Of a stretch of DNA of 64,000 bases, positions 38,301-46,950 are shown one piece after another; the stretch's first letter is position 1, and each line of letters starts with the position of its first letter. A model generated the notes under the pieces. That model did no database searches. It worked only from the letters and a program-made list of their open reading frames with translations, and had not been told where the DNA came from. The position numbers and the translations under genes were made by a program. Source of the DNA: Trichococcus sp. K1Tr (GTDB lineage: Bacteria > Bacillota > Bacilli > Lactobacillales > Aerococcaceae); assembly GCF_028309625.1 (NCBI RefSeq), contig NZ_JAQMHR010000001.1:186001-250000 (forward strand), in the 5' to 3' direction.

Positions 38301-39156
38301 CGATCGTGTAGGCCAATTCGTAGTCATCCTGCTGAATAGCTTCCAACAGGCGATCGGCATAGCCCTGCTCGGTTTCGAAAATTTCCCGCTGGGCAGCCGT
38401 CTCCACGTTTTGTCCGGCCAGATGCCGAGCTTGATCGATGTCATAGCGGATGCCTTCGATCAGGCTCAGCAGCTGCGGCTTCAGCAATTCCTGATAGAGG
38501 ACGCTGTTCGTCAACCCGTCTTCGGTGTTGTATAAAGACGGCAAGGAATCCAACCATCGGTAAGGGATCGGATTCGCGCGCGAAAAGTCGTAGAGCGAGA
38601 AGATCAGCTTCATCAGATCGTCGTCGCTGCGGTCCTTCGAATAAGCCTTGGCCAGATTCTTGAAGTGCGTATCCGGCTCCCCGTAGAGTTCCTCCTTGAC
38701 CTCTTCCCAGACGTCCTCCTTCAGCAGCTCGACTTCGATCGTGTCGGCCAACAAGCGGAAAACCGGATCCAGATCGATCAGGTAGAAATAGCGCTGGATG
38801 ACCTTCAGACAGAAGGCGTGGATCGTCGAGATGTTCGCCTGCGGCATCAGCGAAAGCTGCTTGATCAGGTGCAGGTATTGCTCTAGTGACTGCGCTTCGT
38901 TGATGGCGGTCTGGATGGCTCCTGTCATGCGCTCCTTCATTTCCTTGGCGGCGGATTCGGTGAAGGTGACGACGAGAAGTTCATCGACGTTCGTCCCGCC
39001 CTTCACTTTTTCGATGATCCGCTGAATCAGAACGGTCGTTTTGCCGGAACCTGCCGAGGCGGAGACGAGGATGTTGTCCCCGGTCTGGTAGATCGATTGC
39101 CATTGCGTTTCCGTGAATTTTTCATTGGGTGTGCGTGCCGGTATGCCCGTCATCAT
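35344..39156 (-). CDS. rexA: ATP-dependent helicase/nuclease subunit A (RexA/AddA)
   Basis: A 1270-residue UvrD-type helicase with a C-terminal RecB-like nuclease. Walker A ASAGSGKTTVL is at 33-43, LLVVTFTESAAKEMKERM follows, then the Walker B segment FEEVLIDEYQDVNQ. VMTIHASKGLEFPVVF and LYVALTRAEQKLFLVGS are later helicase motifs, and the nuclease motif IVLYDFKTDFV is near the C-terminus. With RexB it resects double-strand breaks and degrades foreign linear DNA up to a Chi sequence. The ATG overlaps the rexB stop by 4 bases. Confidence 0.95.
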   Translation of the reverse strand: MMTGIPARTPNEKFTETQWQSIYQTGDNILVSASAGSGKTTVLIQRIIEKVKGGTNVDELLVVTFTESAAKEMKERMTGAIQTAINEAQSLEQYLHLIKQLSLMPQANISTIHAFCLKVIQRYFYLIDLDPVFRLLADTIEVELLKEDVWEEVKEELYGEPDTHFKNLAKAYSKDRSDDDLMKLIFSLYDFSRANPIPYRWLDSLPSLYNTEDGLTNSVLYQELLKPQLLSLIEGIRYDIDQARHLAGQNVETAAQREIFETEQGYADRLLEAIQQDDYELAYTIANEQLQFARWPSSKKADPDEVKDQKALLKNLRDKYKKDFASLSAQYLNRPLAEQEEVLRGIHPYAEEMARVTKRFSEAYWERKLDDNVLDFNDLEHLTLQILAPIAEDGERKMSDASAYYRNKFEEVLIDEYQDVNQLQESILYWVTRHQPETENLFMVGDVKQSIYAFRLADPSLFLRKYAAFADKNGGERIILAENFRSRAEVIHFTNFIFEQLMDEKVGQMDYDEAAKLQAGNKSFPESELNQTELLIYLSEDADNGEETLTPENDLEADLTIDDKTAGEVTMVAQKIKALIDEKFLIYDKKNKEERPLSYRDIVLLTPTKKNNLVILEIFKDFQIPLILNDTESYFQRTEVSIILSLLKVIDNPRQDIPLAAVLRSPIVGLDEKQLALIRIQQKNGDFYEAVQHFIKICEATEIDQTAEIKDAHSKLALFMGRLHEWRNTARRSSLVTLIWTIYNDTHFLDYVGGMVAGKQRTANLHALYERAKKYEETNYKGLFQFIRFIEKIQQRDKDLAEPTSFSDDEDAVRVMTIHASKGLEFPVVFLMDLSKRFNLSDTQSKYIFSETHGLGTDYFDVQQRVQYPSLARQALAIEKKKKLLAEEMRKLYVALTRAEQKLFLVGSYKSEEKLWADWQVADGTSGKLLPDYLRLQASSMMKWLGMCLYRHEDAENDHFHKEYRGELTHYPVHFSIQTFREEDLLSYIPVAMEEINESQWKDEIEQMATAKVEAHEHSLAEEMKLAVALMEAKYPYEAATTTTSYQSVSEIKRLFEDPDESHMLKLDLSDTKRVSRYVEPEFPRPRFMQEMVMPNSAEIGTATHFVMQSVDLEKEITAAYVAKLLLELVDDGLLEKAVAEKLDAEQIALFFQTDLGQEIQANADRVRREMPFSLLIPASRIFAEMPEDSTDNLLIHGIIDGFIEYDDHIVLYDFKTDFVGDQAPVLPENIVDKYRGQMNLYKKGLETIRQKPVSAAYIALLSNHTNISV

Positions 39157-42100
39157 TGCTCATCCCCTTCCTCGTTGGTTTCTTGATTATTCCCGGCATG
39201 CCCTTCAATTTCTTCCTTGATCTTCGAAAGGACATCTTCCTTGCTCAGTTTGATGTATTTGCGGTAGCGGTTCTCCGGCAAAGTGTTGTCGAACTGCGAG
39301 ATGGCGCGGTAAGGCCCGCTGACTGTCGGCGTATACGGCCGTTCCTTGATCGGGTCAAGCTTCAGGTCGCCGGACAGGATCTTCTCGCCGGCTTCCACCA
39401 TATTCGCCCGGTTCTTGGCGATCAGATTGTGGAAATCATCCAGCGTGATCAATTCGTCCTTTTTGCCCAAATTGCCGGCCTTCAGTTTGTTGAAAGGGAA
39501 GATTTCCGAAGACTTGCCGCTTTCGACAGACGGATCGATTGTGTCCAAAACGGCCGTGTCGTTCAGCAACAGCCCTTTCAGCTTGTAATCGGTGATGATC
39601 GTCTTCTGGTAATCCTCGAGCGTCATGAAGCTGTTCTGCTTGATGAACGGGTTTTTGACGTGCAGATAGAACGCTCCTGCCGGCAAAGTCTTCCCAGCCA
39701 GCAGCTTGTCGGCGTTCAGCAAAGCCACGTCCAGATAAGTGATCATCTGCATCGCCAAGCCGTAGTAGGCATCGGAGAAATTGAAACTGTGCGCGCTCGA
39801 CTTGTAGTCGAGGATGGTCAAGTAATTCTCGTCCCCGGCATTGACCAGATCGATCCGGTCGATCTTTCCGCGGATGTGCAGGGTGCCGCCGTTGTTCAGC
39901 GGCATGTCCAATCCGTCCAGCATCTGTTCGCCGCCCATTTGGCCGAAAACCGCTTCGGTGCGGATGTTCTTCAGCGCCGTCCGTCGGCTGTGCTGGTTGA
40001 GCACCCAAGCCATTTTCTGGATCGTTTCGCCCAACTGGTCGCGGATGAAGGCCATCCGGTTGGAGGTCCTCAGAATTTTGAATTTTTCGCTCCCATAGAG
40101 CTCATCCAGGACGGCATCGGCAATCTGTTTGACCGTCTCCTCACTCAAATCAGCGGTGTCGATGAGCCTGCTCTTCAGCTGGTTGACGATCTTTTCCAAA
40201 GCTTCATGGAAAAATTCGCCCGTGCCGGCTGCGGACAGCTCGTATTTCGCCCGTTCCTTGAGCTTCAGGCCGTATTGAAGGAAATGGCTGTACGGATCTT
40301 CGAAATAGCGCTCGAGCTGCGAGACCGACAGATACAGGTCTTTTCCGTAAAGCTGTTCGGCGACAGGAGCCGTCAGCTTGCTCGGCACGTTCTTGTGCCA
40401 AAGGCTGGCAAAAACCTGCTGCATGATCCGTTTTGCTTTTGGATCCTTAGAGATGTACGCCAAAATATATTTCCACAGCGTCGGCACCGGCTCATTCGTC
40501 GTGCGCTGGTGGCGCAACAGATGAACCAGTTGGCTGATGTTCTGTTGTTTGCTGCCGAGGAAGGCAGTCGTATCCTCTGCATCGGCGATGTCCTGGTGCT
40601 TGATTTCGACAGGGATCTGCAGCGCATTGGCTACGCGCGACACATAGGGCGAAATCTTCGGCGATTTCTTGCTGTCGTCCGCACTCATCGGATAACTGAA
40701 GATGACCTTCTCCGTCCCCGATAGGAAAGCCTGGTAGGCCACATACGGTTCGGCGGCCATCGATTCCGCGGTCGTCGGGTGCAGGTATTTCTCTTCATTA
40801 TTCAACGAACCGCTGAGCCGCTCGCGGTCCTCTTCCGTAAGCAAAGATTTATTGTCCTTCTGCGCAGGCAAATGGTCCTGGGTCATCCCCATCAGGAAGA
40901 CCACCTTCGCCGGTTCGAAGCGCGCGCCCTCGATGCTCGAGAAGACGACCTGATCGATGCTCGGCGGCACCAGACTGAAGGTCGCGTTCTGGAAACCGGT
41001 CAAAAGGATCTCATGGAAAGCTGCCGCCTGGAAAGGGCTGTCGCCCAAAATCTCGACGTATTCATCCAACAGGTTCAGGAAAACTTTCCAGATCTGTTCC
41101 TGTTGCCTTGCTTGGATCAGGTCCCCCTGCGCCAACGCTTCGTCGCGCCAGAAAAGCATCTGTTTGTCAACCTTGGCGGCGATCAGGAAATTGTACAGGT
41201 TCCTCGCTGCTTCCCGGCCGGTCTTGGCCTTCGCCATCTTCTGGAAAAACGGCAGCAACAGATCCCTCAGATAATTGCGGACTTCGTTGGAAGTGTCCTG
41301 CATCCGTCTGTCCTCGGCGCTCTGGTTGTTGTTGCCGTTCTCGTCCCTGAATGTCGCAAAATACCAATCATCCTTTGAAAGCCAACTGTTGCCTTCATAG
41401 CCGTATGCCAGCAAGACATTCTCGATCACATCGACCTGTTCGCGGAAGCGCAGCACGGCTGCCGACGTTTCCTCAAGCCCTTGCGGATTGTCATGGTTGG
41501 CCGGCATCAACAGTTCCGTGCGCAGCAAGCGCATAATGTCCGGATAACGCCAATGATGGCGGCGGATGCGGAACAGCGCGTCAATGAAGTCCATGAACGG
41601 ATGGTGCTTCATGGCGTCCGCTTTGTCGTAGAATACGTCCATCCCGTCCTTGTCGAAGACCGGCTTCACCATCGTTTCGTATTCCTCGACCGTACGCGCC
41701 AAAATCAGGATGTCCTTGTAGCGGTAGCCGTCCTCTGCGACCAGTTTTTTGATTTCATTGGCAACGTGGAAAACTTCCGCCTGTTTCGTTTCGCAGCCCC
41801 AGACCCGGATAGCTTCCTTCTGATCTGCAGTCAGCTCGAACGAGCCTTGGACTTTGTTGGCTGTGGCATCCGTGGACGCGATCCAATAATTCTCCAGCAC
41901 CAAAAGCGCATCCTTGTAGCCGTCCGTATCCTTCGCAACCCAATGGTCCTTCATGACCTGAACGCGCAGGCTGCGCGCCAAATGATAGAGCGTGTGGTAG
42001 GTCGATCCTGCGGTATAGAACAGCTGATGCATAGCCGGCGGTTCGTCGACGTAAGCTTTGTCCAACGCCAACGTGATCGTTACCTGTTTCGCAGAGCGCA

Positions 42101-42788
42101 GCAGCGTCGTGACGATCTGCAGCTCGCGGGCCGTGAAACGGTAAAAACCGTCGATGAAGACATAGGTGTTCTGCATATCCAGTGTTTCGATGACGCCTGC
42201 CAATGCCTCAAGGATGACTTCCTTCTCGAGGTACTTGTCCAGCAGCGCTTCATTGAAGGCACGGTAAAGCTCCTTCAATTCCGTCAGCTTCAGCTGGAAA
42301 TCGGCCTCGTTGCCGGATTCGGCTTGGTTCGCCAGGATCCCCTGCAGGTCATCCTCTTCGATGCGGCCGCTGCGCAGCTCCAGAAACAGATCAGTCAGCT
42401 GCTTGATAAAGCCTTCTTTGTTGGCTTCCCGGCGGAAAAGGATCAGTTCCTGCTCCTTCTCCATCAAAATCTTCCGCACCAGCATGCTGAGGCCGGCTTC
42501 CGACAATTGCTGCTGTTGGAAGATCGGCGACTTCTTCAGCAAATACCACGCCAAACGGCTGAAACTGAACGTCTGCAGATTCATCGACCCCATCATGTCC
42601 TGATCGCGGAAAGCCTCGAATTCCCATAGCTTTTCCAGGATCGACATCTCCGCCTCGAACTTCGCGTGCTCCGGAACCAGCACAAATACCTCCGCATCCG
42701 GCTCCTCCGTCATGATCCCCGAAATCCGCTCATATATCGCTTGTTTCTTGTCCGCTGATTCCTTGCCTAAAATAAACTGCAACCCCAT
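39153..42788 (-). CDS. rexB: ATP-dependent helicase/nuclease subunit B (RexB type)
   Basis: A 1211-residue AddB/RexB. The N-terminal inactive helicase segment starts LQFILGKESADKKQAIYERI. The C-terminal nuclease has LTILDYKSSAHSFNF and an AMQMITYLD helix. The cysteines that hold an iron-sulfur cluster in Bacillus AddB are absent: the LERYFEDPYSHFLQYGL segment has Asp-Pro where Cys-Pro is expected, and the C-terminal TVSGPYRAISQFD has no Cys. That is the RexB pattern. AGGAGG precedes ATG 42788. Both rex genes are clearly richer in G+C than the defence island upstream. Confidence 0.93.
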   Translation of the reverse strand: MGLQFILGKESADKKQAIYERISGIMTEEPDAEVFVLVPEHAKFEAEMSILEKLWEFEAFRDQDMMGSMNLQTFSFSRLAWYLLKKSPIFQQQQLSEAGLSMLVRKILMEKEQELILFRREANKEGFIKQLTDLFLELRSGRIEEDDLQGILANQAESGNEADFQLKLTELKELYRAFNEALLDKYLEKEVILEALAGVIETLDMQNTYVFIDGFYRFTARELQIVTTLLRSAKQVTITLALDKAYVDEPPAMHQLFYTAGSTYHTLYHLARSLRVQVMKDHWVAKDTDGYKDALLVLENYWIASTDATANKVQGSFELTADQKEAIRVWGCETKQAEVFHVANEIKKLVAEDGYRYKDILILARTVEEYETMVKPVFDKDGMDVFYDKADAMKHHPFMDFIDALFRIRRHHWRYPDIMRLLRTELLMPANHDNPQGLEETSAAVLRFREQVDVIENVLLAYGYEGNSWLSKDDWYFATFRDENGNNNQSAEDRRMQDTSNEVRNYLRDLLLPFFQKMAKAKTGREAARNLYNFLIAAKVDKQMLFWRDEALAQGDLIQARQQEQIWKVFLNLLDEYVEILGDSPFQAAAFHEILLTGFQNATFSLVPPSIDQVVFSSIEGARFEPAKVVFLMGMTQDHLPAQKDNKSLLTEEDRERLSGSLNNEEKYLHPTTAESMAAEPYVAYQAFLSGTEKVIFSYPMSADDSKKSPKISPYVSRVANALQIPVEIKHQDIADAEDTTAFLGSKQQNISQLVHLLRHQRTTNEPVPTLWKYILAYISKDPKAKRIMQQVFASLWHKNVPSKLTAPVAEQLYGKDLYLSVSQLERYFEDPYSHFLQYGLKLKERAKYELSAAGTGEFFHEALEKIVNQLKSRLIDTADLSEETVKQIADAVLDELYGSEKFKILRTSNRMAFIRDQLGETIQKMAWVLNQHSRRTALKNIRTEAVFGQMGGEQMLDGLDMPLNNGGTLHIRGKIDRIDLVNAGDENYLTILDYKSSAHSFNFSDAYYGLAMQMITYLDVALLNADKLLAGKTLPAGAFYLHVKNPFIKQNSFMTLEDYQKTIITDYKLKGLLLNDTAVLDTIDPSVESGKSSEIFPFNKLKAGNLGKKDELITLDDFHNLIAKNRANMVEAGEKILSGDLKLDPIKERPYTPTVSGPYRAISQFDNTLPENRYRKYIKLSKEDVLSKIKEEIEGHAGNNQETNEEGDEQ

Positions 42789-42870
42789 CGGATCGCCTCC
42801 TGTTCGTGTAAGTCAATATGGTTATTTTACCATACAGGGGTGGTGAAACATTGGGTTGAAGGGTAAATAA

Positions 42871-42907
42871 AAAAAGCGGAAATCCTCAATCAGGATTTCC
42901 GCTTTTT
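42871..42907. terminator. Terminator between rexB and the defence island
   Basis: A perfect 16-bp stem (AAAAAGCGGAAATCCT 42871-42886, AGGATTTCCGCTTTTT 42892-42907) with A and T runs. On the minus strand it ends the island transcript 22 bases after the methyltransferase stop. Confidence 0.9.
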
Positions 42908-42928
42908 ATGTTATTGGCACAATTTCTT

Positions 42929-44194
42929 CTACACACCTATTTTTTCACAGTTCAAAATTTTTTTATCTATAGTATCAATTTGTTTGAAAATCTCTTCCAA
43001 GATAGGCACAACTATACTATTACCGGCTAATTTATACAATTTAGAGGGACTCAAAATACTTCTGCTTTTCGTAATTAAGGGGTTATTCTCCAATAATAAG
43101 TCATATGATTCTTCATTAAAACCCATTAACAAGAAGCACTCTCTTGGAGTTAGGTTTCTATACTTCGCGCCATCAACCAAATTAATATCTCTGAATTCGA
43201 TTAGACCTGAGTTAGGATTCCTATCCTGTTTTGTAGTTACAGTATTCGCAATCATGGTATCATTCGACACATTATCTACAGCCAATATTTTATTTGTCTC
43301 AAAAATCTTTACTCTTGATGGTGTATAGTTCGGAGTACTTTCAATCGCTTCTCGTTTGTATGTAGCATTAGAATAGTCTAATCTTAAAAATTTTCCAATA
43401 GGATGGATCTCGTTATCATCCAAACAAATATTTTCAAGATTATTTTCAAAAAAGTATTCTTCAACTGCATTTCGTTTATTAGTGTCTTCTCCCACTAATA
43501 CACTCACCATGAATGTTCGTTGTCTATTTTGAGGAATGTGAAAGTTTTTGGAATTTAATGTGTATACCTGATTAATATAACCTAAATTTTCAAGAAAAGA
43601 CTGCCACATTCTAAAATTGCCTATATTTCGTTTGGATAAAATAGCACTAACATTTTCCATTAATAGAAATTTAGGCATTTTTTTTCCAATGTTGCAATAA
43701 TCTTTCAACAACCTTTCAATTTGCCACAATAAACCAGATCTATTGTTGGCATCCTTATCTATCCCACTTGAATTATTGTGCCAAAAGCTGCCGATAGATA
43801 AATCTTGACAAGGGAATGAGTATGTTAAAACATCTACATCATCAGGAAGTTCTTCTGCTGTTACATTAGAAATATCAATCAAATTATTGGTTCTCTCAAT
43901 AGAAGCGTATATTGATTTCAACTGTCCCATAGGCATTTTTGTTAGCGCTTCGTTAGACAAGTGCTCTTTGCCATCTGTGCTAATATTAAATTTCAATAAT
44001 TCTTGGACTAACGAGTCTTTTGTATGGAATCTATAATCTTTTAAATATTGAGGACCGTTGTGCAAAATATCATAAGCATACATTGCACCAACTTCCCACT
44101 CCACTATTGCAGGAATATTATGCTCAATTTTTGCATTTTTAAGTGCTTCAGCTTGGCTGCCTATCCCACTAAATGCTTCCACAACATTTAACAT
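42929..44194 (-). CDS. DNA (cytosine-5-)-methyltransferase of the defence island
   Basis: A 421-residue C5 methyltransferase. Motif I FSGIGSQAEAL is at 8-18, the catalytic motif IV SFPCQDLSIG at 126-135, motif VI LLMENVSAIL near 172, motif VIII NFHIPQNRQRTFMV, and the C-terminal motifs LTPRECFLLMGF and LYKLAGNSIVVPIL. An insertion at 55-110 precedes the catalytic loop. It should protect host DNA; the target recognition region (~240-330) gives no readable specificity. GGGGGG precedes ATG 44194; an upstream in-frame start lies in the gap after the nuclease gene. It is the last gene of a six-gene minus-strand operon and partners Vsr functionally. Confidence 0.93.
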   Translation of the reverse strand: MLNVVEAFSGIGSQAEALKNAKIEHNIPAIVEWEVGAMYAYDILHNGPQYLKDYRFHTKDSLVQELLKFNISTDGKEHLSNEALTKMPMGQLKSIYASIERTNNLIDISNVTAEELPDDVDVLTYSFPCQDLSIGSFWHNNSSGIDKDANNRSGLLWQIERLLKDYCNIGKKMPKFLLMENVSAILSKRNIGNFRMWQSFLENLGYINQVYTLNSKNFHIPQNRQRTFMVSVLVGEDTNKRNAVEEYFFENNLENICLDDNEIHPIGKFLRLDYSNATYKREAIESTPNYTPSRVKIFETNKILAVDNVSNDTMIANTVTTKQDRNPNSGLIEFRDINLVDGAKYRNLTPRECFLLMGFNEESYDLLLENNPLITKSRSILSPSKLYKLAGNSIVVPILEEIFKQIDTIDKKILNCEKIGV

Positions 44195-44262
44195 AAAATC
44201 CCCCCTTTTTTTACTGCTTGAGTCATTATATAACTTTCTTTTCAAAATAAGCAATCGTTTTT

Positions 44263-45309
44263 CTACTTTACAGAAAAATCCAGTAAAAATTGATCCCCAT
44301 TTAATTTGTAAAAATCAACTTTGGTTCTGCCATAACCATAAAAATCATCATAAGATATTGCCCTATCTTCCTTTATTCCTAACCTAGTTGAAAAATATTC
44401 ATAAAAATTCATTCCTTCAACAACTATTAAATATTTTCCGTATTCACCTGCTCGCTTAACTATCCATTCCTTATTATCATCCGAAATTAATTGAATATTG
44501 ATTCCCCTTGGAAAAAAATCTAATTTACTATCCCCTAGTTTATTAGTCCTATCAATGTCAATGTATGAATTTTCCTTGGTATTATTAGGTCTAGTCCATA
44601 TATTCAAGGATTTAGATTCCCAATGCGGATCATCTTTAAGCATCAATTCAATGGTTACATGATTGTAAGGCGTTAAACGTAGATTATTCAATAATAGCCT
44701 TTTTAAATCCACTTTATTATGAGCATAATCCCTGAAATTCTCAGAAATATTTTGATTATTAACTTTTTTCGGTGATTGCTCTTTAAAATTGATTAATTCA
44801 TTGTTGCATTCTCTTTCGGAATCTAATGCATTACCTTCTTCATCATACAAAGGAATCTTATTCAATACTTGTTCATCTAAACAAAACATTGACTTTAATA
44901 GTACCTCATCTATCAATTTTGAAAAAATATCTATCACTGGGGATAGTATTTCCTTTTGTCCAAAAAAACCTGTTTCAGAGAAATTAGCGGATCCTATAAA
45001 TGAGACCCCTGGCTCTCCACTAACATACCATTGATAAATTTTCATATGTGTCGGCGGTGATTCTATTTGATAAAAAACTTGAACATTGGCAAATTTCTTA
45101 CAAATTTCTCTGAAGGCCTGATGATTTTGCATTGATATACCTTGAGTAGCCATCCCAATAATTAAAGTTATTTGATAATCAGGAAAATCATCTGTTACTC
45201 TCTTCAAAAATTTAGCTGAAGCATAGCCACTTATTATTTTCAATTGATTAAAGTGTATAGCCGGATCTTCTATGACTCGTTTGTATAAATTTTCTGTATA
45301 AAATACCAT
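44263..45309 (-). CDS. PLD-fold restriction endonuclease, NgoFVII/BfiI-like
   Basis: A 348-residue protein with one phospholipase-D half-site: HMK at 88-90 (PPTHMKIYQWY) and GSANFS at 106-111, the arrangement of nucleases that act as dimers and need no metal ion. The N-terminus (LKIISGYASAKFLKRV) and LIIGMATQGIS also fit the NgoFVII family. The C-terminal ~140 residues (MLKDDPHWESKSLNIWTRPNN..., FFPRGINIQLIS) look like a B3/EcoRII-N-type DNA-binding domain. It is a candidate DNA-cleaving effector for the island. It starts 3 bases downstream of the preceding gene. Confidence 0.8.
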   Translation of the reverse strand: MVFYTENLYKRVIEDPAIHFNQLKIISGYASAKFLKRVTDDFPDYQITLIIGMATQGISMQNHQAFREICKKFANVQVFYQIESPPTHMKIYQWYVSGEPGVSFIGSANFSETGFFGQKEILSPVIDIFSKLIDEVLLKSMFCLDEQVLNKIPLYDEEGNALDSERECNNELINFKEQSPKKVNNQNISENFRDYAHNKVDLKRLLLNNLRLTPYNHVTIELMLKDDPHWESKSLNIWTRPNNTKENSYIDIDRTNKLGDSKLDFFPRGINIQLISDDNKEWIVKRAGEYGKYLIVVEGMNFYEYFSTRLGIKEDRAISYDDFYGYGRTKVDFYKLNGDQFLLDFSVK

Positions 45310-45312
45310 AAC

Positions 45313-46011
45313 TTAACGCCTCGAGTTTTCAACATCTCTAAAAATGTTGGCTACGTATGTTTCTATTCCGCCTTTGAATAATTCAGGAGATAAGGTTACA
45401 GAACGAGCTGTATTCATTATCAATACTCTACGGAATAGCAATCTCGAATCATTTGACCCGTCAACGAACTGACTATATTTTTTCATTATTTCTCTAAAAA
45501 GTGCTATATCATATCCTAACCCAGGTCGCTCTACGAGATTCATAATCGTATCGGTGGTGTTATTTTTCAGTATCTCGTGGGTTAATGTTTTATCTTCATT
45601 CCAAGATAAGTGCACATACCACCATAAAGTTTTTAGCCAAATTCGCCTGTTGGTTTTGTAAAACCTTTCTTCATTTAGTTCCCAACGACTAAATACAACA
45701 TCCGGAATTATTTGTATTTGCAAAAAACGCCAAATATCGTCATTTGATGCATCTCTAAATTTAAAATCGAAATGATTATTTAAAATATCGTACATTTCTA
45801 TTCCAAACGTCAAGTCAAAATTGTATCCCAGCTTGTCGCTAGTATCAAAGCCATTTGCATCAAACACTTCATCTCTAGCACTTATTAATGAATTACGAAG
45901 AGTCAAATATTTATCAGAGACTTCAATATTTTTTAATTTATCGATTGTCAATTTATCAAAATCTTGGCGCGCTTTTTCAGAACTATACTTTATTTCATCC
46001 CAAATTATCAT
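45313..46011 (-). CDS. Defence-island protein, probably DUF6339-like
   Basis: A 232-residue soluble protein rich in Trp and Arg (RRIWLKTLWWYVHLSW near 125, ERPGLGYDIALFREIMKKY near 168). These segments resemble a family (DUF6339) that I recall next to Z1 and MutL-like ATPase genes; the assignment rests on memory of this pattern. No catalytic motif, membrane segment or signal peptide is visible. It lies 3 bases before the PLD nuclease gene, and tight spacing throughout suggests a shared complex. Function is unknown. Confidence 0.6.
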   Translation of the reverse strand: MIIWDEIKYSSEKARQDFDKLTIDKLKNIEVSDKYLTLRNSLISARDEVFDANGFDTSDKLGYNFDLTFGIEMYDILNNHFDFKFRDASNDDIWRFLQIQIIPDVVFSRWELNEERFYKTNRRIWLKTLWWYVHLSWNEDKTLTHEILKNNTTDTIMNLVERPGLGYDIALFREIMKKYSQFVDGSNDSRLLFRRVLIMNTARSVTLSPELFKGGIETYVANIFRDVENSRR

Positions 46012-46023
46012 TGCTTCCTCCTA

Positions 46024-46947
46024 TCACATAAAAAGTGGTTCTATTTTATCACGTAACGAATAATTAATTGCTTCCAAAGAAGCTACGTTGACTTCAAATG
46101 TCAGTATCCAATATAAGACAACACTTGCTATGCTACCTGGTATAAATTCTCCGTCCATTTCGAAGTCATTATCATTTACTACTTGAAATATTATTTGAGA
46201 TATTGCATTTGAGAGGACCTCAACTAATAAATATTGTGACGGTTTAGTCGATTTATATATATAGTCGTACATATGATGTTTACTATTAATTTCAATTCTC
46301 ACATTGTCCGTGTCAAACGTGTCACTATTGACATCAGTCCAATTAGTAATCACATTCCATAAAGGTTCTCCGCTTTTTTCAACTTCTACAACCGGAAATA
46401 TTGATCCATCACCATCCACAATAATTTTAAAGGAAATTAGTTCTCCCAATCGTATGCCTGGAATGCTAGCAAACATTGGAATATTCTTTATATTATTAGC
46501 AAGATATATAAAAAAGCTAAAAATGACTTCTCCCTTTATCTCTGCAGGCTGAAATACATGCCTGAATTTAACTAAATGGTTTATACTGAATTCAGTAATT
46601 GCTACAGTTAACGGAATCGTTGTCTGGAAATTTGAACTTCTACTATATATATGGACACCAATACCAAGCTTTCCTTCATTGGTGGTCACGCCATCAATTC
46701 CAAAAAGGGCTTTTGGATTATTAATGACAAATGATCTTTCAACTATCAAATCGTTTGAATTAGGATCCCAAAAGCTATCTGATTTACCCATATAGTAAGA
46801 CTCAGTATCATCTTGGTTTTCCAATAATATAGGCACCTCGTCATCACCTTCGGTGGAATAGAATGAAGTTTCAAAAGAACTTAACTCTAATTTTTCAAGA
46901 GTTGAATGGTTAAGCGTTCGGTACAAAGAAATAATATTATTTGCCAT
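46024..46947 (-). CDS. Defence-island protein of unknown function
   Basis: A 307-residue acidic soluble protein. The middle looks beta-rich (SFVINNPKALFGIDGVTTNEGKLGIGVHIYSRSSN, then VEVEKSGEPLWNVI) and the end helical (LASLEAINYSLRDKIEPLF-like). I do not recognise the family and see no nuclease motif. It sits between the MutL-like ATPase and the DUF6339-like gene (gaps of 3 and 12 bases). Its position matches that of accessory or target-recognition subunits in related islands, but that is inference. Confidence 0.6.
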   Translation of the reverse strand: MANNIISLYRTLNHSTLEKLELSSFETSFYSTEGDDEVPILLENQDDTESYYMGKSDSFWDPNSNDLIVERSFVINNPKALFGIDGVTTNEGKLGIGVHIYSRSSNFQTTIPLTVAITEFSINHLVKFRHVFQPAEIKGEVIFSFFIYLANNIKNIPMFASIPGIRLGELISFKIIVDGDGSIFPVVEVEKSGEPLWNVITNWTDVNSDTFDTDNVRIEINSKHHMYDYIYKSTKPSQYLLVEVLSNAISQIIFQVVNDNDFEMDGEFIPGSIASVVLYWILTFEVNVASLEAINYSLRDKIEPLFM

Positions 46948-46950
46948 TTT

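Noticed and set aside
39129-40724. 531-codon open frame on the plus strand
   Set aside because: It is antisense to rexB, has no ribosome binding site or family motif, and rexB is unambiguous there.
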